From the NCBI GenBank assembly GCA_965214585.1, contig OZ243957.1, positions 992,001 to 1,056,000 of the forward strand: a stretch of 64,000 nucleotides of DNA. Direction: 5' to 3'. The stretch comes from JAHCHG01 sp965214585 (GTDB lineage: Bacteria; Acidobacteriota; Blastocatellia; Pyrinomonadales; Pyrinomonadaceae). Position numbers and translations under genes: made by a program. Within the stretch, counting starts at the first letter, position 1; every line of letters starts with the position of its first letter. The notes under the pieces are model-generated. The model did no database searches and was not told the origin of the DNA. It was given only the letters and a program-made list of their open reading frames with translations. Positions 17,147 to 26,879 of this stretch are shown in pieces.

Positions 17147-18502
17147 CTATTTTATTTTCTTCCCCGGAATATCATTACCGCCTTGGTGCAATACGAGTCC
17201 GGTTATTTTGCCGTTTTCGTCTTTTGTAAAAGTAATATCTGCCTTAACCGCTTTGATAAAAAACTCGTTTTCGCTTTCGGCGAACAATTCAAATCTCGGC
17301 TGATTGGTTGCCTGACCGAAAAGCTGTTTGCCTTCGCGGGTGATAACTATCGAAAAATTCGGTGCGAGTTGGTATTCGCCGACGTAGGTTTCCAAAATTT
17401 TTTCATCGAGCATTTTAACGGGTTTGGATTCTTCGGATTCTCGCAGAGGCACTTTGGAGTCGAGAATGTGAAATCCGATGTCGTCAACCGAATCAAACCC
17501 GTTGGTTACGACGAACACGCCTTTTTTCGATTCTTTATTGATGCCCGCAAAACTTCTGTAACCGCCCGTTCCGCCGTTGTGCCAGATGATTTCCTTCTCG
17601 CCCGGTTTTGTCGTGATCCAATTAAAACCGACTTTAAGCGGTGAATCATCGGCGGAACGTCTGACTTTTTGGGCTTCGGTTAATGAATCGGTCAGCTTTG
17701 TTTTTGAAAATCCTAAATTTGCCAAAAGAAATTTCGCCATATCCGCGGCGGTTGAACGCAAAGCACCTGCTCCCGCCAGAGCCTGAAAATCCCAGTTTGA
17801 AATTTGCTTCCCTTCTGCACTATAACCAACCGCCAGACGCGATCTCATCGCAGGCGAAAAAGTTACGGCGGTATCATTCATTCCGAGCGGTTCGAAAATT
17901 CGTTTTTTTAGCAATTCTTCGTAACTCATATTCGCACGCAAAGCCAAAATATGCCCCAACAAACCGACACCGAGATTTGAATAATCAATTTTCGAGCCGA
18001 TCTCACCGTCTAATTTAACCTCGCCAAGAAACTCATACATCTGCTCGGCGGTATAATCTGCGTATGGATTCAGCGGGTTTTCCGGCTTTAAATTAGCGGG
18101 CAGACGAGGCAAACCTGAACTGTGCGTTGTCAGATCGAGCAGAGTTATTTCTTTGCCGTTAAATTTCGGAGTTTTAACCGCTTCGGGCAAGTATTTTGAA
18201 ATCGGTCCATCGAGTTTGACCTCGCCGCGTTTAACCGCTTCGGCTAATAAAATCCCTGTAAAAACCTTTGTGATCGAGCCGATTTCATAAACCGTATTTT
18301 CATTCACAGGCTTTGCGTCGGCTTGCTTTGAAGTTTTTCCGACGCTGTAAAATTTCGTCCCGTTTTCATCCACAACCGCTGCCGAAATGCTCGAACCGAC
18401 GGGTGCGGCTTTCAATCTTTCTGCCAGAATTTTGTTTATATCTTGAGCAATGCCAACGCTTGGCAAAACCAAAAGCGTAAATAACAAAAATAACTTTTTC
18501 AT
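17147..18502 (-). CDS. Serine hydrolase, class C beta-lactamase family, secreted
   Basis: A 451-residue exported enzyme of the AmpC/DD-peptidase fold. A signal peptide (MKKLFLLFTLLVLPSVGIAQ) comes first. The catalytic SxxK is SITK (residue 76), the Tyr motif is DYSNLGVGLLGHIL, and the third motif is HNGGTGGYRSF. A C-terminal beta domain of about 90 residues (LDEKILETYVGEYQLAP onward) is the DUF3471-like add-on. Substrate unknown: peptide, ester or peptidoglycan. It neighbours small genes on the same strand. Confidence 0.88.
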   Translation of the reverse strand: MKKLFLLFTLLVLPSVGIAQDINKILAERLKAAPVGSSISAAVVDENGTKFYSVGKTSKQADAKPVNENTVYEIGSITKVFTGILLAEAVKRGEVKLDGPISKYLPEAVKTPKFNGKEITLLDLTTHSSGLPRLPANLKPENPLNPYADYTAEQMYEFLGEVKLDGEIGSKIDYSNLGVGLLGHILALRANMSYEELLKKRIFEPLGMNDTAVTFSPAMRSRLAVGYSAEGKQISNWDFQALAGAGALRSTAADMAKFLLANLGFSKTKLTDSLTEAQKVRRSADDSPLKVGFNWITTKPGEKEIIWHNGGTGGYRSFAGINKESKKGVFVVTNGFDSVDDIGFHILDSKVPLRESEESKPVKMLDEKILETYVGEYQLAPNFSIVITREGKQLFGQATNQPRFELFAESENEFFIKAVKADITFTKDENGKITGLVLHQGGNDIPGKKIK

Positions 18503-18514
18503 AAACTTCTCCGC

Positions 18515-18925
18515 TTAAAACTCCTCATTTTGCGGGCTGATATAAATCTCGCTTTTGTAATCGTCCAAGCCGAGTTTAATAAGTTGCAGCCAGCCTTGTC
18601 TGCCGAGAAGATTTCGTTTGATCGAATAATCTGCGGCAAAATAGACGAATGTATCAAAAGTTAATCCAAGCGTTTCGAGTTGGATGCCGTGTCCGAAAGC
18701 AGACAAACCGCCTGATAAAGTAATAAGTTTTTTCTTAAAACCGGACTCAATATCAATTTCCAGATGTTCTCCGATTTCACGTCTGAAAATGCAGATTTCC
18801 GAACCTGTATCAACTTTTGCGCGGCTGACAAATTCTATCTCGCCTAAACGCAAAATTGCTTTTATCGTAATGCCCGTATCTAAAGATTTGAACTCCGCTT
18901 TTTTCTGAAAATTTAGTTGGTGCAT
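18515..18925 (-). CDS. Retropepsin-like aspartic protease-fold protein
   Basis: A 136-residue protein with one retropepsin-like half: the catalytic triad AKVDTGSEICIF (D39-T-G) and, near the end, RNLLGRQGWLQ, which fits the conserved (I/L)LGR segment. Such single-domain proteins dimerise to form the active site. No signal peptide. The bacterial role is unknown. It sits between the serine hydrolase (12 bases after) and a DUF5678 gene (4 bases before), suggesting one transcript. Confidence 0.65.
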   Translation of the reverse strand: MHQLNFQKKAEFKSLDTGITIKAILRLGEIEFVSRAKVDTGSEICIFRREIGEHLEIDIESGFKKKLITLSGGLSAFGHGIQLETLGLTFDTFVYFAADYSIKRNLLGRQGWLQLIKLGLDDYKSEIYISPQNEEF

Positions 18926-18929
18926 ATAT

Positions 18930-19328
18930 TCAAGAAATAAACTCTACGAATGGTGGAGCATTCGGGTCTTCGACCTCATAAATGAGTGCATCCTTGAAGC
19001 CTTTTTCCTTTGCTTCCGCTGCTACTTCCTTTAAATTATCACCACTCGCAATCAAACGGTTTCCGTGTGTCGCCACATATTTGCCGATATATTTATCACG
19101 ATTTTCCCGAAGCCATTCATCATCACCGGAAAAATCACGCATTTCAGATTTGCCGATAATTCTCGGCGTAAAACTTTCGGGCATATAGTTCTTGCGTTGA
19201 ATAGGTTTCGGTGAAAGATTTTGCTCAATAATGATTTTTGCAAATTCTTCCTTTTTCATTCCCTTGCGTTTTGCTTCCGATTCCAATCTGGATTCGGTTT
19301 CGGGTTCGATCTCTATCGTTAAAGTCAT
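18930..19328 (-). CDS. DUF5678-domain protein
   Basis: A 132-residue protein. The N-terminus (MTLTIEIEPETESRLESEAKRKGM) is ribbon-helix-helix-like. The C-terminal part (DDEWLRENRDKYIGKYVATHGNRLIASGDNLKEVAAEAKEKG) is DUF5678, often found with small proteases. The start at 19328 has a GAGGAATT ribosome binding site; the frame extends to 19361 without one. It is directly upstream of the retropepsin-like gene, a pairing seen in other genomes, which suggests a functional unit of unknown role. Confidence 0.7.
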   Translation of the reverse strand: MTLTIEIEPETESRLESEAKRKGMKKEEFAKIIIEQNLSPKPIQRKNYMPESFTPRIIGKSEMRDFSGDDEWLRENRDKYIGKYVATHGNRLIASGDNLKEVAAEAKEKGFKDALIYEVEDPNAPPFVEFIS

Positions 19329-19461
19329 TTTAATTCCTCGCATTCCAAAAATCTTCTTCAATTATACCTTAACCGTTTACTTATTTTCTATAATTTCACC
19401 GCTTCAAAGTTTTGCAAACCGCCGTTTTCGTAATAAACTTTTAGAAATTCGGTGAATTTTT

Positions 19462-20319
19462 ATGAACAAGATTTTTATTTTATTTCTAATTTTATTAACA
19501 ATGAGCGTTTCAATTTTCGCGCAAAATTACCGCGTTTTCGACGGCAAAGGAAATTCTTCCGATCTGAGCAAGATTCTCGAAGCCGCCGGACAATCCGATG
19601 TCGTTTTTCTCGGCGAACAGCACGACGATTCGGTTGCTCACAAACTGCAATTCGAGATTTTTAAGTCAGCATTTGAAAAATACGCGGCAAACAGAAAAAT
19701 CACGCTTTCTCTGGAAATGTTCGAGCGCGATACGCAAACCGTTTTAGACGAATACCTGCGCGATTTAATCAGCGAAAAACATTTTCTCGCCGCGTCGCGT
19801 CCGTGGAATAATTACGAAACCGATTATCGCCCGCTTGTCGAATTTGCGAAAGAGCGAAACCTGCCCGTCATCGCCGCCAACGCGCCGCGCCGTTACGTCA
19901 ATATGGTTGCGAGGCTCGGCACAAATTCGCTTGAAAAACTTTCCACCAAAGCGAAAACTTGGCTCGCGCCTCTGCCGTTTGCCGCGTCGTCAAAGGCTTA
20001 TTCGGACAAATTCAACGCTCTGATGGGCGGACACGGAAGTTCGAATATTCTCGATTCGCAAACTCTCTGGGACGCGACAATGGCTGATTCGATTGCCGGA
20101 AACCTAAAAAAAGATTCGCTGATAATTCATCTGAACGGCAGTTTTCACACGGAAAACCGTCTGGGAACTGTCGAACATCTTTTGAAATTCAAACCGAAAA
20201 CGCGCGTTTTGGTCGTAACGATGCGCTCCCAAGACGATTTTCAAAATTTCGATAAAGCAAAACACACCGATTTGGGCGATTTCGTGATTTTGACCGAGGC
20301 GAAAAAATCAAGTCAGTAG
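19462..20319 (+). CDS. ChaN-family (DUF399, haem-binding-like) exported protein
   Basis: A 285-residue protein with a signal peptide (MNKIFILFLILLTMSVSIFAQ). The core motifs are VVFLGEQHDDSVAHKLQ, LSLEMFERDTQTVLDEYL and RPLVEFAKERNLPVIAANAPRR, all marks of the ChaN/Tiki-like fold, where the two GExH/E motifs bind metal or haem. NGSFHTENRLG near the end is a further conserved His. Likely a periplasmic metal- or haem-linked protein. Its stop lies inside the palindrome shared with phhA. Confidence 0.82.
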   Translation: MNKIFILFLILLTMSVSIFAQNYRVFDGKGNSSDLSKILEAAGQSDVVFLGEQHDDSVAHKLQFEIFKSAFEKYAANRKITLSLEMFERDTQTVLDEYLRDLISEKHFLAASRPWNNYETDYRPLVEFAKERNLPVIAANAPRRYVNMVARLGTNSLEKLSTKAKTWLAPLPFAASSKAYSDKFNALMGGHGSSNILDSQTLWDATMADSIAGNLKKDSLIIHLNGSFHTENRLGTVEHLLKFKPKTRVLVVTMRSQDDFQNFDKAKHTDLGDFVILTEAKKSSQ

Positions 20320-20388
20320 CGTTTGCGTGAGCAAATGCGTCGTGTTTCTGCTAAAAATACGCATCGGCTCACCTCGAACGCTACTGAC
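20312..20388. repeat. Palindromic repeat, family GTCAGTAGCG (copy 2)
   Basis: Same family as 6453-6529: GTCAGTAGCG at one end, CGCTACTGAC at the other, with CGGCTCACCTCG inside. The TAG stop codons of both convergent genes (ChaN-like on plus, phhA on minus) are formed by the CAGTAG in the two arms, so the element defines both protein ends (SSQ and KSQ). Confidence 0.8.
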
Positions 20389-21289
20389 TTTTTCCAAAAC
20401 TTTCAATATAACGGCGCGTTTCGTCCTTCAAAAATTTATACGACGGTGCGATATAAAGAATCGGCTGCATATCCGAATAATCATAATCTTGCGCGACGAC
20501 TTCTTCCAAAACGAAAGGTCGGCGTTCGACGTTATCGGAAAAAGCGTTTTCCAATTCTTTGAAAGATGAAAGAAGTCCCGCGCCGAAAGCCTTTGTTTCG
20601 CCGTCGGCTTCGACCAGTCCGTATTCGACGGTAAACCAGTAAATTCTGCCCAAACCTTCAAGCTGTTCGTCGTCTGCGATGCGTGCGCCGTGTCCGACGA
20701 ACTGCGAAAAGTCTGCAAAATCCTTATTCGTAAACATCGGAATATGTCCCATTGCTTCGTGAACGATGTCCGGTTCGGGCGTGTAGCCCGGACGCGAATA
20801 ATGGCGAATATACTGAGTTGAAAGCATCGTCCGCCACGACAGCCAACTCAGAAAAGCGCGTGTGTCAACGAGTCCTTCAATCGGCGCAAGACGAAACCCT
20901 GTTGTTTCCTGCAAACGCTTGGTCATTTCCGTCAATTGCGGAATGCGGTCATTGCTGATTCCCAAATCCTTTTTCGCTTTCAGATAAAAAGGCGAAGCGT
21001 GTTTATTGTGCAGTTCTTCGAGTTCTCCGGCGACGTGCCGCCAAACTTCCTGCTCTTCTTCGATATATTCAACATCGGTAATTTGTCCGGTTTCGCGGAA
21101 TTTTTTGGCAAGTTTCGCAATCTGATCGCGCCTTTTGCGGTATTCCGGGTCTTTCGCGCCCGGATGTTCAAGCGGCAGTTCCTCGATGTCTTCAAACGGC
21201 ATATCAACAAAATCGGGCAAATCTTCTTTTTTCACCTCGAAATTGCTCATACTTTCCGGTCCTGTCGTCAAAATATGTGGTTGCGGCAT
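20381..21289 (-). CDS. phhA: Phenylalanine 4-monooxygenase (pterin-dependent aromatic amino-acid hydroxylase)
   Basis: A 302-residue hydroxylase that makes tyrosine from phenylalanine with tetrahydropterin and iron. Iron ligands are the two His of DIVHEAMGHIP (H177, H182) and a later Glu in WFTVEYGLVE. IEGLVDTRAFLSWLSWRTMLSTQYIRH is typical. An AAGGAG site nine bases before the ATG supports the 21289 start. The Lrp-type regulator gene lies divergently upstream, and hppD and hmgA further along complete the upper pathway. Confidence 0.93.
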   Translation of the reverse strand: MPQPHILTTGPESMSNFEVKKEDLPDFVDMPFEDIEELPLEHPGAKDPEYRKRRDQIAKLAKKFRETGQITDVEYIEEEQEVWRHVAGELEELHNKHASPFYLKAKKDLGISNDRIPQLTEMTKRLQETTGFRLAPIEGLVDTRAFLSWLSWRTMLSTQYIRHYSRPGYTPEPDIVHEAMGHIPMFTNKDFADFSQFVGHGARIADDEQLEGLGRIYWFTVEYGLVEADGETKAFGAGLLSSFKELENAFSDNVERRPFVLEEVVAQDYDYSDMQPILYIAPSYKFLKDETRRYIESFGKSQ

Positions 21290-21437
21290 TTTTACAAATC
21301 TCCTTTATTTACTAATTTTTTTGTTTGAATAATATTTTAACTTATATTGTGGAAACTTTGAAGAGGTTTAATTTGTTTTTTGTGCTGATTTGCTTTAGAT
21401 TTTAAGGGAAATTACCATTTACACTTTAAAAATTAAA

Positions 21438-21881
21438 ATGATAGATGAAATTGATTGGAAAATAGTTGAAGGACTGCAAATCAACGCGCGAATTTCCTTT
21501 GCCGAACTCGGACGAAGAATTGGTTTGACAACTCCGGCGATAATCGAGCGCGTCAGAAAACTCGAAGACGCGAAAATAATCACGGGTTATCGCGCCGAAA
21601 TTGATTTGTCAAAAATCGGTCTGCCCGTAACGGCTTTTATCCGAATGAATATCACCGGAGTTGATTACTCGAAAATTATCGAAGTGGCGGAAAAATCAAA
21701 GGAAGTCCTCGAATGTCATCGCGGAACGGGCGGCGATTCGTTCATTTTCAAAGTCGCCGTCGCCGATGTCGAACATCTGCAAAAGCTGATTGACAGCCTC
21801 ACGCCTTACGGAATGACGACGACTTCGATTGTGCTTTCTTCGCCGGTCAAAAGGCGGGTGATTGAAAATTTTGCAAAGTAA
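21438..21881 (+). CDS. Lrp/AsnC-family transcriptional regulator
   Basis: A 147-residue feast/famine regulator. The N-terminal winged helix reads MIDEIDWKIVEGLQINARISFAELGRRIGLTTPAIIERVRKLEDAKIITGY. The C-terminal RAM ligand domain contains VLECHRGTGGDSFIFKVAVADVEHLQKLID. It faces phhA across 148 bases, so I infer that it senses an aromatic amino acid and controls phhA and itself; the operator cannot be pinpointed by eye. Confidence 0.9.
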   Translation: MIDEIDWKIVEGLQINARISFAELGRRIGLTTPAIIERVRKLEDAKIITGYRAEIDLSKIGLPVTAFIRMNITGVDYSKIIEVAEKSKEVLECHRGTGGDSFIFKVAVADVEHLQKLIDSLTPYGMTTTSIVLSSPVKRRVIENFAK

Positions 21882-21926
21882 AATAATCTAAACGGCGATT
21901 GGTATAAATTTAAGTTATATTTGAGA

Positions 21927-22610
21927 TTAGTTTAACTCAATCAAATAATGGTGAAGTTCGATTGAGTCTGTTTCTGAATCAACAATGCGTTTGTTTTTTG
22001 AATGATATTTTCGGGTTTTTCCAAAATTCAATTTTTCTTTCAACAAGTCTGATTTCTCCCAATAAATATCAGTTTCGACATTCGTTTTAATCAACTCGTT
22101 AATCCATTTATTAATTTCTTTAAACCAATGATTGCAATCTTTATCTTGGACATAACCAACTATTGCGCTTTGAGGTAATCCTTTACCGTGATGACCTTTT
22201 TTATATCTTTGGATTCCGCCTAAATTTCCTCTAACATATTCTTTCTTGCGTTCTCCCGAACCTGTCGGCAATCTCTTGGCTTCGATTACAAAAAAGGGTT
22301 TTGTAAAACCGAAAGGATTATTGTCTTTGGCTGTGATTATTGCTAAATCGGGAGAACGGTCAGAGTCAGATTGTTGCCATTCAAACTCAAATGAAAACAT
22401 TTTATCCGTGATTCTGCGATTCAAATAAATTTTAAGTTCTTGGCTAATTAAAGTTTCACGAATTGATTCTGGATTCGGCGTTCTGTTTCTGAAATCATTC
22501 AGAAAATATTGCAGATGCTCGTCTAAAAAATCAATGACTGCTCCAATCGTACTGTCTTCCGTGTCAATTTGGAAATCATTGTTTGAGGTTTTATTTATAA
22601 TTTCTGCCAT
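21927..22610 (-). CDS. PD-(D/E)XK nuclease-like protein next to the N6-methylase
   Basis: A 227-residue protein. The core DLAIITAKDNNPFGFTKP followed by FFVIEAKRLP fits the D...ExK active site of PD-(D/E)XK nucleases. The middle has YVRGNLGGIQRYKKGHHGKGLP and the end is helical. The start at 22610 is chosen because it falls 8 bases after the methylase stop; the frame runs to 22673 inside that gene. I infer the restriction or accessory subunit of a two-gene restriction-modification-like system. Confidence 0.6.
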   Translation of the reverse strand: MAEIINKTSNNDFQIDTEDSTIGAVIDFLDEHLQYFLNDFRNRTPNPESIRETLISQELKIYLNRRITDKMFSFEFEWQQSDSDRSPDLAIITAKDNNPFGFTKPFFVIEAKRLPTGSGERKKEYVRGNLGGIQRYKKGHHGKGLPQSAIVGYVQDKDCNHWFKEINKWINELIKTNVETDIYWEKSDLLKEKLNFGKTRKYHSKNKRIVDSETDSIELHHYLIELN

Positions 22611-22617
22611 TCGGGAA

Positions 22618-25536
22618 TTAATAACCTGCCCTAATCGAATCCGAAAATGCTTCGTCGGCATCTTTGATTGCAACAGAACATAACCAATAACGTAACGACT
22701 TCGGTTTGATGAAATAAATTTTGTTTCTTTCGTATAACTTTAAAACTCTGATTATGGAAATATTTGAACTGTAAGCATTTTCAGCTAAGGATTTGATATG
22801 TTCCGTCGGGTCATCTCTTTTCTCAACTTCCACTTCAGAACTATTTTCTCCATAGTTAAATTCAGTTATGTAGAAATTGTTCAAATCATAAATCTTTTTC
22901 AGAAAAAAGCATTTACCTGATTTTCCATAAACGGAATTGAGCAACTTTGCAAAAACCTCTCCGTATTTTTTTAAGTCTTTTATTATCGCATTATTATTCA
23001 CTTCCGCTTTACTACCTTTAGCAAGCAGTTCGATTTGATAATCCAAAACATCGTCGCAAAGTATTTGCTCGACAAATGACAATCTCATTTCCTCTTCATT
23101 TACTGAATAAGGAAGGTTCATCAGGTCTTGTTTTAAAATTGTCGTCGCTCTGCCAACAGCAAATTCATTGCTAGTTGTAGTTATAAATAGCTTGTAAAGT
23201 TTTTTATTGTCTTCAAAAGATTTGTATAATTTGAAGAGTTCTGCACGTTCACTTTTAGGGGCAGAAATCCCTACAATAGAGTCTTTGAATGTCAAATATT
23301 TATCGGAAAAGTAAGTAGGAATTTTTTCTTTTCCCATATTTTCTTTGATTAATATATGTGGAGGATGATAGATTTTTTCATCTCCTGTGCTATGAAATTT
23401 TTTTGACAACTCAGGAGTTATTTTAGATTCATCAATGTAATCTTCTTTAAAAGCTCCTGTTGGTAGCATTGGCTTGCCAGTAATAAATTCGGCACTTTTT
23501 CTATTTTTATTATTAGAAGTTCCTACAATATATCCTTCATTAGAAATCCAATTTTTTTTCCTGATATAGTGATTTATCGAATTAATTTCCGCTAATCTAC
23601 TGATTAAAAGGTTAAGTCTTCCGCCGCCAAGCAGATTACATTTCCAAATATGCTTATTATTTGAAGCACTCTGCTGCGAAACATAATGAAAATCGTATTT
23701 ATCAACTTCAAAATATATCTTCTGTTCAATGCTTTTCGTTTTACGAAATACAATATGAGAAATTACTTGCGATTCATCTGGAAATTGTTTTCGAGCAAAA
23801 ATAGCGGCAGTCGGAACATCGGCGACAAATAAATCCAGATTCGTAAAATCCCAAATTTTAGAAACTTGATATTCGGGAAAGAAATTTTTCCTGAATTCCG
23901 ATGAATTATTATAAAGAAGCGGTGCGGCGGGCATAATCAAACACAGCAAACCGTCGTCTTTAAGCAAATAAGGTGCTTGGTTGAGAAACATCAAAGCCAA
24001 TTGATTTTGCGGAAAGACTTTTTTCTTGATTTTATCGGTTACTTCTTTATTCAGATTCACGGATTTTCTACTGTTTTTATCTGTATATTCATAAACGCCT
24101 TCGGCATTTTCGCTAAGAGGTATCTTATGAATAAACGGCGGATTACCGATAACCAAATCGAATGTTCCAAGTTTTTCTTGATTATTTTCTAAATAATCAA
24201 AGAAGTTTGTATTCTCGAAGTTGGTTTTAAATGTTTCATTAAATTTTAATTCCGTCCAAAATTCTTTTGGGGTTAATTCATCACATACAGCTAAACAAAG
24301 GCTGAAAACAGTTAATCTAACTGCATCTTCTTCATAATCCACGCCGAAAATGCAGTCTTTGATAATTTGTAAAAGTTCATCGGATTTTAGTGTTTTTAAT
24401 TCGCCCGATTCCTTAAATTTCGCGTAACGATGTCGTTGAGCCAGACGCTTAAAAGCCGACACCAAAAATATTCCTGAACCGCAGCTTATATCAATTGTCT
24501 TGACGGACAAATTTTCATATTCACTTTGAGGCATTGCTTCATCAATCAAAGCATTAACCAAAAATTCCGGCGTATAAACGGCATCATCTCTTTCATTTAA
24601 AAAATACTCGTAAATTGTGCTAATAAGTTCAACGGGCAAATGATTAAAAGAGTAGTGTCGCCAAAAAGAAGGTTGTCCTGTTTCAAGATTTTTATCAGCA
24701 TCAAGGAAATCTGCCAACTTGCTTAAATTCGCTTCGGCAACAAGATTTTTTTCACTTTCATCTGATAATTCAAAAATTCTACCGTTGAAATGTCGGCTCA
24801 ATTTCTCAAACAATTCAACAAATTTTCCTTTTCTTAAAGCATCACAAAAATCTTCTGCCCCTAACTTTTGAAAAAAATCTTTAGCGAATAAACTCTCATC
24901 TTCATTTCCACGCTCCTCCAGATACTTAATTAAGATCGAAAATACCAATAATTTATTAGCAGTTTTATCAGGCAGATTCGTAGCGTCTAAAAAATCCGCT
25001 CGAACATTCTTTAGATTTCTAAGTAAATCCCGATATGCAGATGTGCTTTCCAAAAAATGTCCCTTTGCTTTTTCGGATTCCCAAAAAATGCCGCTATCGA
25101 ATAATTTTCTCGAATAAAGTTTTACCGCATCTGCCGTTAAATCTATTGTGTCAAAATGTTTTGTTTTTATTTCTCCGTCTTCAACTTCGACGGGTTTGCG
25201 CGTGTCAAAGATTTTTACGTCTGTTTTTTCAACAACAATAAATACCGGAATTCGGCTGTTGCTCCATAAATCCCGATGAATATTTGCCAAATCAGATTCA
25301 TTCAAATTATTTTGAGTATTATTGTAAATATAAATTTGAGGAACTGGTGAACGGTTATCGGAAAAGTGCCGAAAATACACAGCAGTTGCTCTGAATTTTT
25401 CGGCATCCTCAAGTGCAAAGATTTCCGTCGGACTTAAATCTGTGTCGGTTGTTTGAGATACTAAGAGGACATAGCGACTTTCTTCCGAAGTATCGAAATC
25501 TAATTTTAATAGATTTTTATGAAAAAGTCCGCTCAT
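22618..25536 (-). CDS. Large N6-adenine DNA methylase (HsdM/type IIG-like)
   Basis: A 972-residue protein. The SAM site is IDISCGSGIFLVSAFKRL (near residue 352) and the catalytic motif is FDLVIGNPPFIHKI (near residue 465), the gamma-class order. The first 150 residues resemble the N-terminal domain of type I/IIG enzymes (IPVFIVVEKTDVKIFDTRKP). The segment after residue 620 is probably the target-recognition part. It is followed by a nuclease-like gene, so I read the pair as a restriction-modification-type defence unit. The gap of 313 bases upstream is AT-rich without genes. Confidence 0.8.
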   Translation of the reverse strand: MSGLFHKNLLKLDFDTSEESRYVLLVSQTTDTDLSPTEIFALEDAEKFRATAVYFRHFSDNRSPVPQIYIYNNTQNNLNESDLANIHRDLWSNSRIPVFIVVEKTDVKIFDTRKPVEVEDGEIKTKHFDTIDLTADAVKLYSRKLFDSGIFWESEKAKGHFLESTSAYRDLLRNLKNVRADFLDATNLPDKTANKLLVFSILIKYLEERGNEDESLFAKDFFQKLGAEDFCDALRKGKFVELFEKLSRHFNGRIFELSDESEKNLVAEANLSKLADFLDADKNLETGQPSFWRHYSFNHLPVELISTIYEYFLNERDDAVYTPEFLVNALIDEAMPQSEYENLSVKTIDISCGSGIFLVSAFKRLAQRHRYAKFKESGELKTLKSDELLQIIKDCIFGVDYEEDAVRLTVFSLCLAVCDELTPKEFWTELKFNETFKTNFENTNFFDYLENNQEKLGTFDLVIGNPPFIHKIPLSENAEGVYEYTDKNSRKSVNLNKEVTDKIKKKVFPQNQLALMFLNQAPYLLKDDGLLCLIMPAAPLLYNNSSEFRKNFFPEYQVSKIWDFTNLDLFVADVPTAAIFARKQFPDESQVISHIVFRKTKSIEQKIYFEVDKYDFHYVSQQSASNNKHIWKCNLLGGGRLNLLISRLAEINSINHYIRKKNWISNEGYIVGTSNNKNRKSAEFITGKPMLPTGAFKEDYIDESKITPELSKKFHSTGDEKIYHPPHILIKENMGKEKIPTYFSDKYLTFKDSIVGISAPKSERAELFKLYKSFEDNKKLYKLFITTTSNEFAVGRATTILKQDLMNLPYSVNEEEMRLSFVEQILCDDVLDYQIELLAKGSKAEVNNNAIIKDLKKYGEVFAKLLNSVYGKSGKCFFLKKIYDLNNFYITEFNYGENSSEVEVEKRDDPTEHIKSLAENAYSSNISIIRVLKLYERNKIYFIKPKSLRYWLCSVAIKDADEAFSDSIRAGY

Positions 25537-25849
25537 ATATTTTTAAGAATCTACGAATTTTAAATGAGAAAATCCGCACAATTAAAAACTTTTTAATTAA
25601 ATGCTTCAACAATTTTACAATTTAGTTTCAAAGATTGCACAGAACGCTAGACTTGAAAACACATTATTACATACTTATCCGAATTTTAAAAATGCTGTCT
25701 AAATTGTGAAATATATAACTTTAGCTTTAATTATCTTTGAAGCGTTATCGTAGAATGTGGCGAGTTTCGTGCAAGATGTTGCCCATTTTGTATAAACTCA
25801 ATGCAAAGCTGTTGCTTGATTTAAATTTATAATTTATCGGCAAAAGATT
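25537..25849. other. AT-rich gap without a visible gene
   Basis: This 313-base stretch separates the methylase from the PEGA/TPR gene, both read on the minus strand. I see short frames only and no clear palindrome, tRNA or terminator. It presumably carries the promoter of the restriction-modification unit on the minus strand. Confidence 0.5.
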
Positions 25850-26800
25850 TTATTGTGCTCCTTTCAACTGTTTTTTTAGCTGCACGATAAATGATTCGAC
25901 GGCGACGGCTTCGGGTGTGCCGGGGAAGATTTTCAGAAATTCTTCATAAAGCGCGATGGCATCTTCGTAATAACGCATTTTTTCGTAGATCAAGCCGAGA
26001 AGCTGATAAATAACCATTCCGTCGGGCGAGCCGGAAAGTTGTTCGGAGGCTTTTTGCAGATTGTCAATTGCGTCTTCGTAATAAGTTTCTTCGGTTTGAA
26101 AATCGCCGCGATTGCCGAAACTTTCGGCTTTTTCTTTGTAATACAAACCGAGTCCGGTGTAGGCTTCCGGCTGAAAACCTTTTCCTTCGCGGATGGCGCG
26201 TTTGAATGACGCGATTGCTTTTTCTTCTTCGCCCTGCGCCATAAAAATTCTGCCTTCGATTGCCGACGCTTCGGGAAACGCGGGGCGAATTTTTCTGACG
26301 TTTTCGATGGCTTCGTGCGCCGCCTGAAATTCGTTCATCAAGATCAAAACACGCGCCAGATTGATATACGCGGCTTCGTAATTCGGGCGCAATTTTATCG
26401 CTTTTCGATAAGCGGCAACGGCTTTGTCGCGGTCAACGGTGAGCATTCTTTCGGCTTCCTGAAACGCGAGTTCGGCTTCGTCTTCCGTTTTCGTCAGAGC
26501 AATTTTTATCTCGCCCTTTTGCGCGGGCAGAATTGCCTTGATGACTTCCTTAAAACCGTCGGCGCGAACGCGCAAAGTATGTTTTCCCGCCGAAACGGGT
26601 TTGATTAACAATTTCCCTTTTTCGTCCGTCGTTCCGTAACTTATTTCGTTTATCCAGACGGACGCGTTCGGCTCGGTGACAACTGTTAAAGACCGCACGG
26701 AACTTTGCGCTTGGGCTTTTTTCTGTTGGGGAAAAACCGTATTGCCGCCGGCTGAAATTAAAAACGCGACTGCAACAAAAATGTAAATTCTGTAACGCAT
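25850..26800 (-). CDS. PEGA-domain and TPR exported protein
   Basis: A 316-residue protein with an N-terminal hydrophobic signal (MRYRIYIFVAVAFLISAGG). A PEGA domain follows (LTVVTEPNASVWINEISYGTTDEKGKLLIKPVSAGKHTLRVRADGF), and then about five TPR repeats (AVAAYRKAIKLRPNYEAAYINLARVLI and similar). PEGA/TPR proteins are frequent in Acidobacteriota and probably scaffold envelope complexes. The start 26800 is preferred to 26842 because the signal then begins at the N-terminus. Confidence 0.8.
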   Translation of the reverse strand: MRYRIYIFVAVAFLISAGGNTVFPQQKKAQAQSSVRSLTVVTEPNASVWINEISYGTTDEKGKLLIKPVSAGKHTLRVRADGFKEVIKAILPAQKGEIKIALTKTEDEAELAFQEAERMLTVDRDKAVAAYRKAIKLRPNYEAAYINLARVLILMNEFQAAHEAIENVRKIRPAFPEASAIEGRIFMAQGEEEKAIASFKRAIREGKGFQPEAYTGLGLYYKEKAESFGNRGDFQTEETYYEDAIDNLQKASEQLSGSPDGMVIYQLLGLIYEKMRYYEDAIALYEEFLKIFPGTPEAVAVESFIVQLKKQLKGAQ

Positions 26801-26879
26801 AATTTTTGTTTTGCAAAATTTGATTAAAACTTTTATTTTCAATTCTACACCCGAATAGCCGTGCTTGGAAAGGAAAAAT

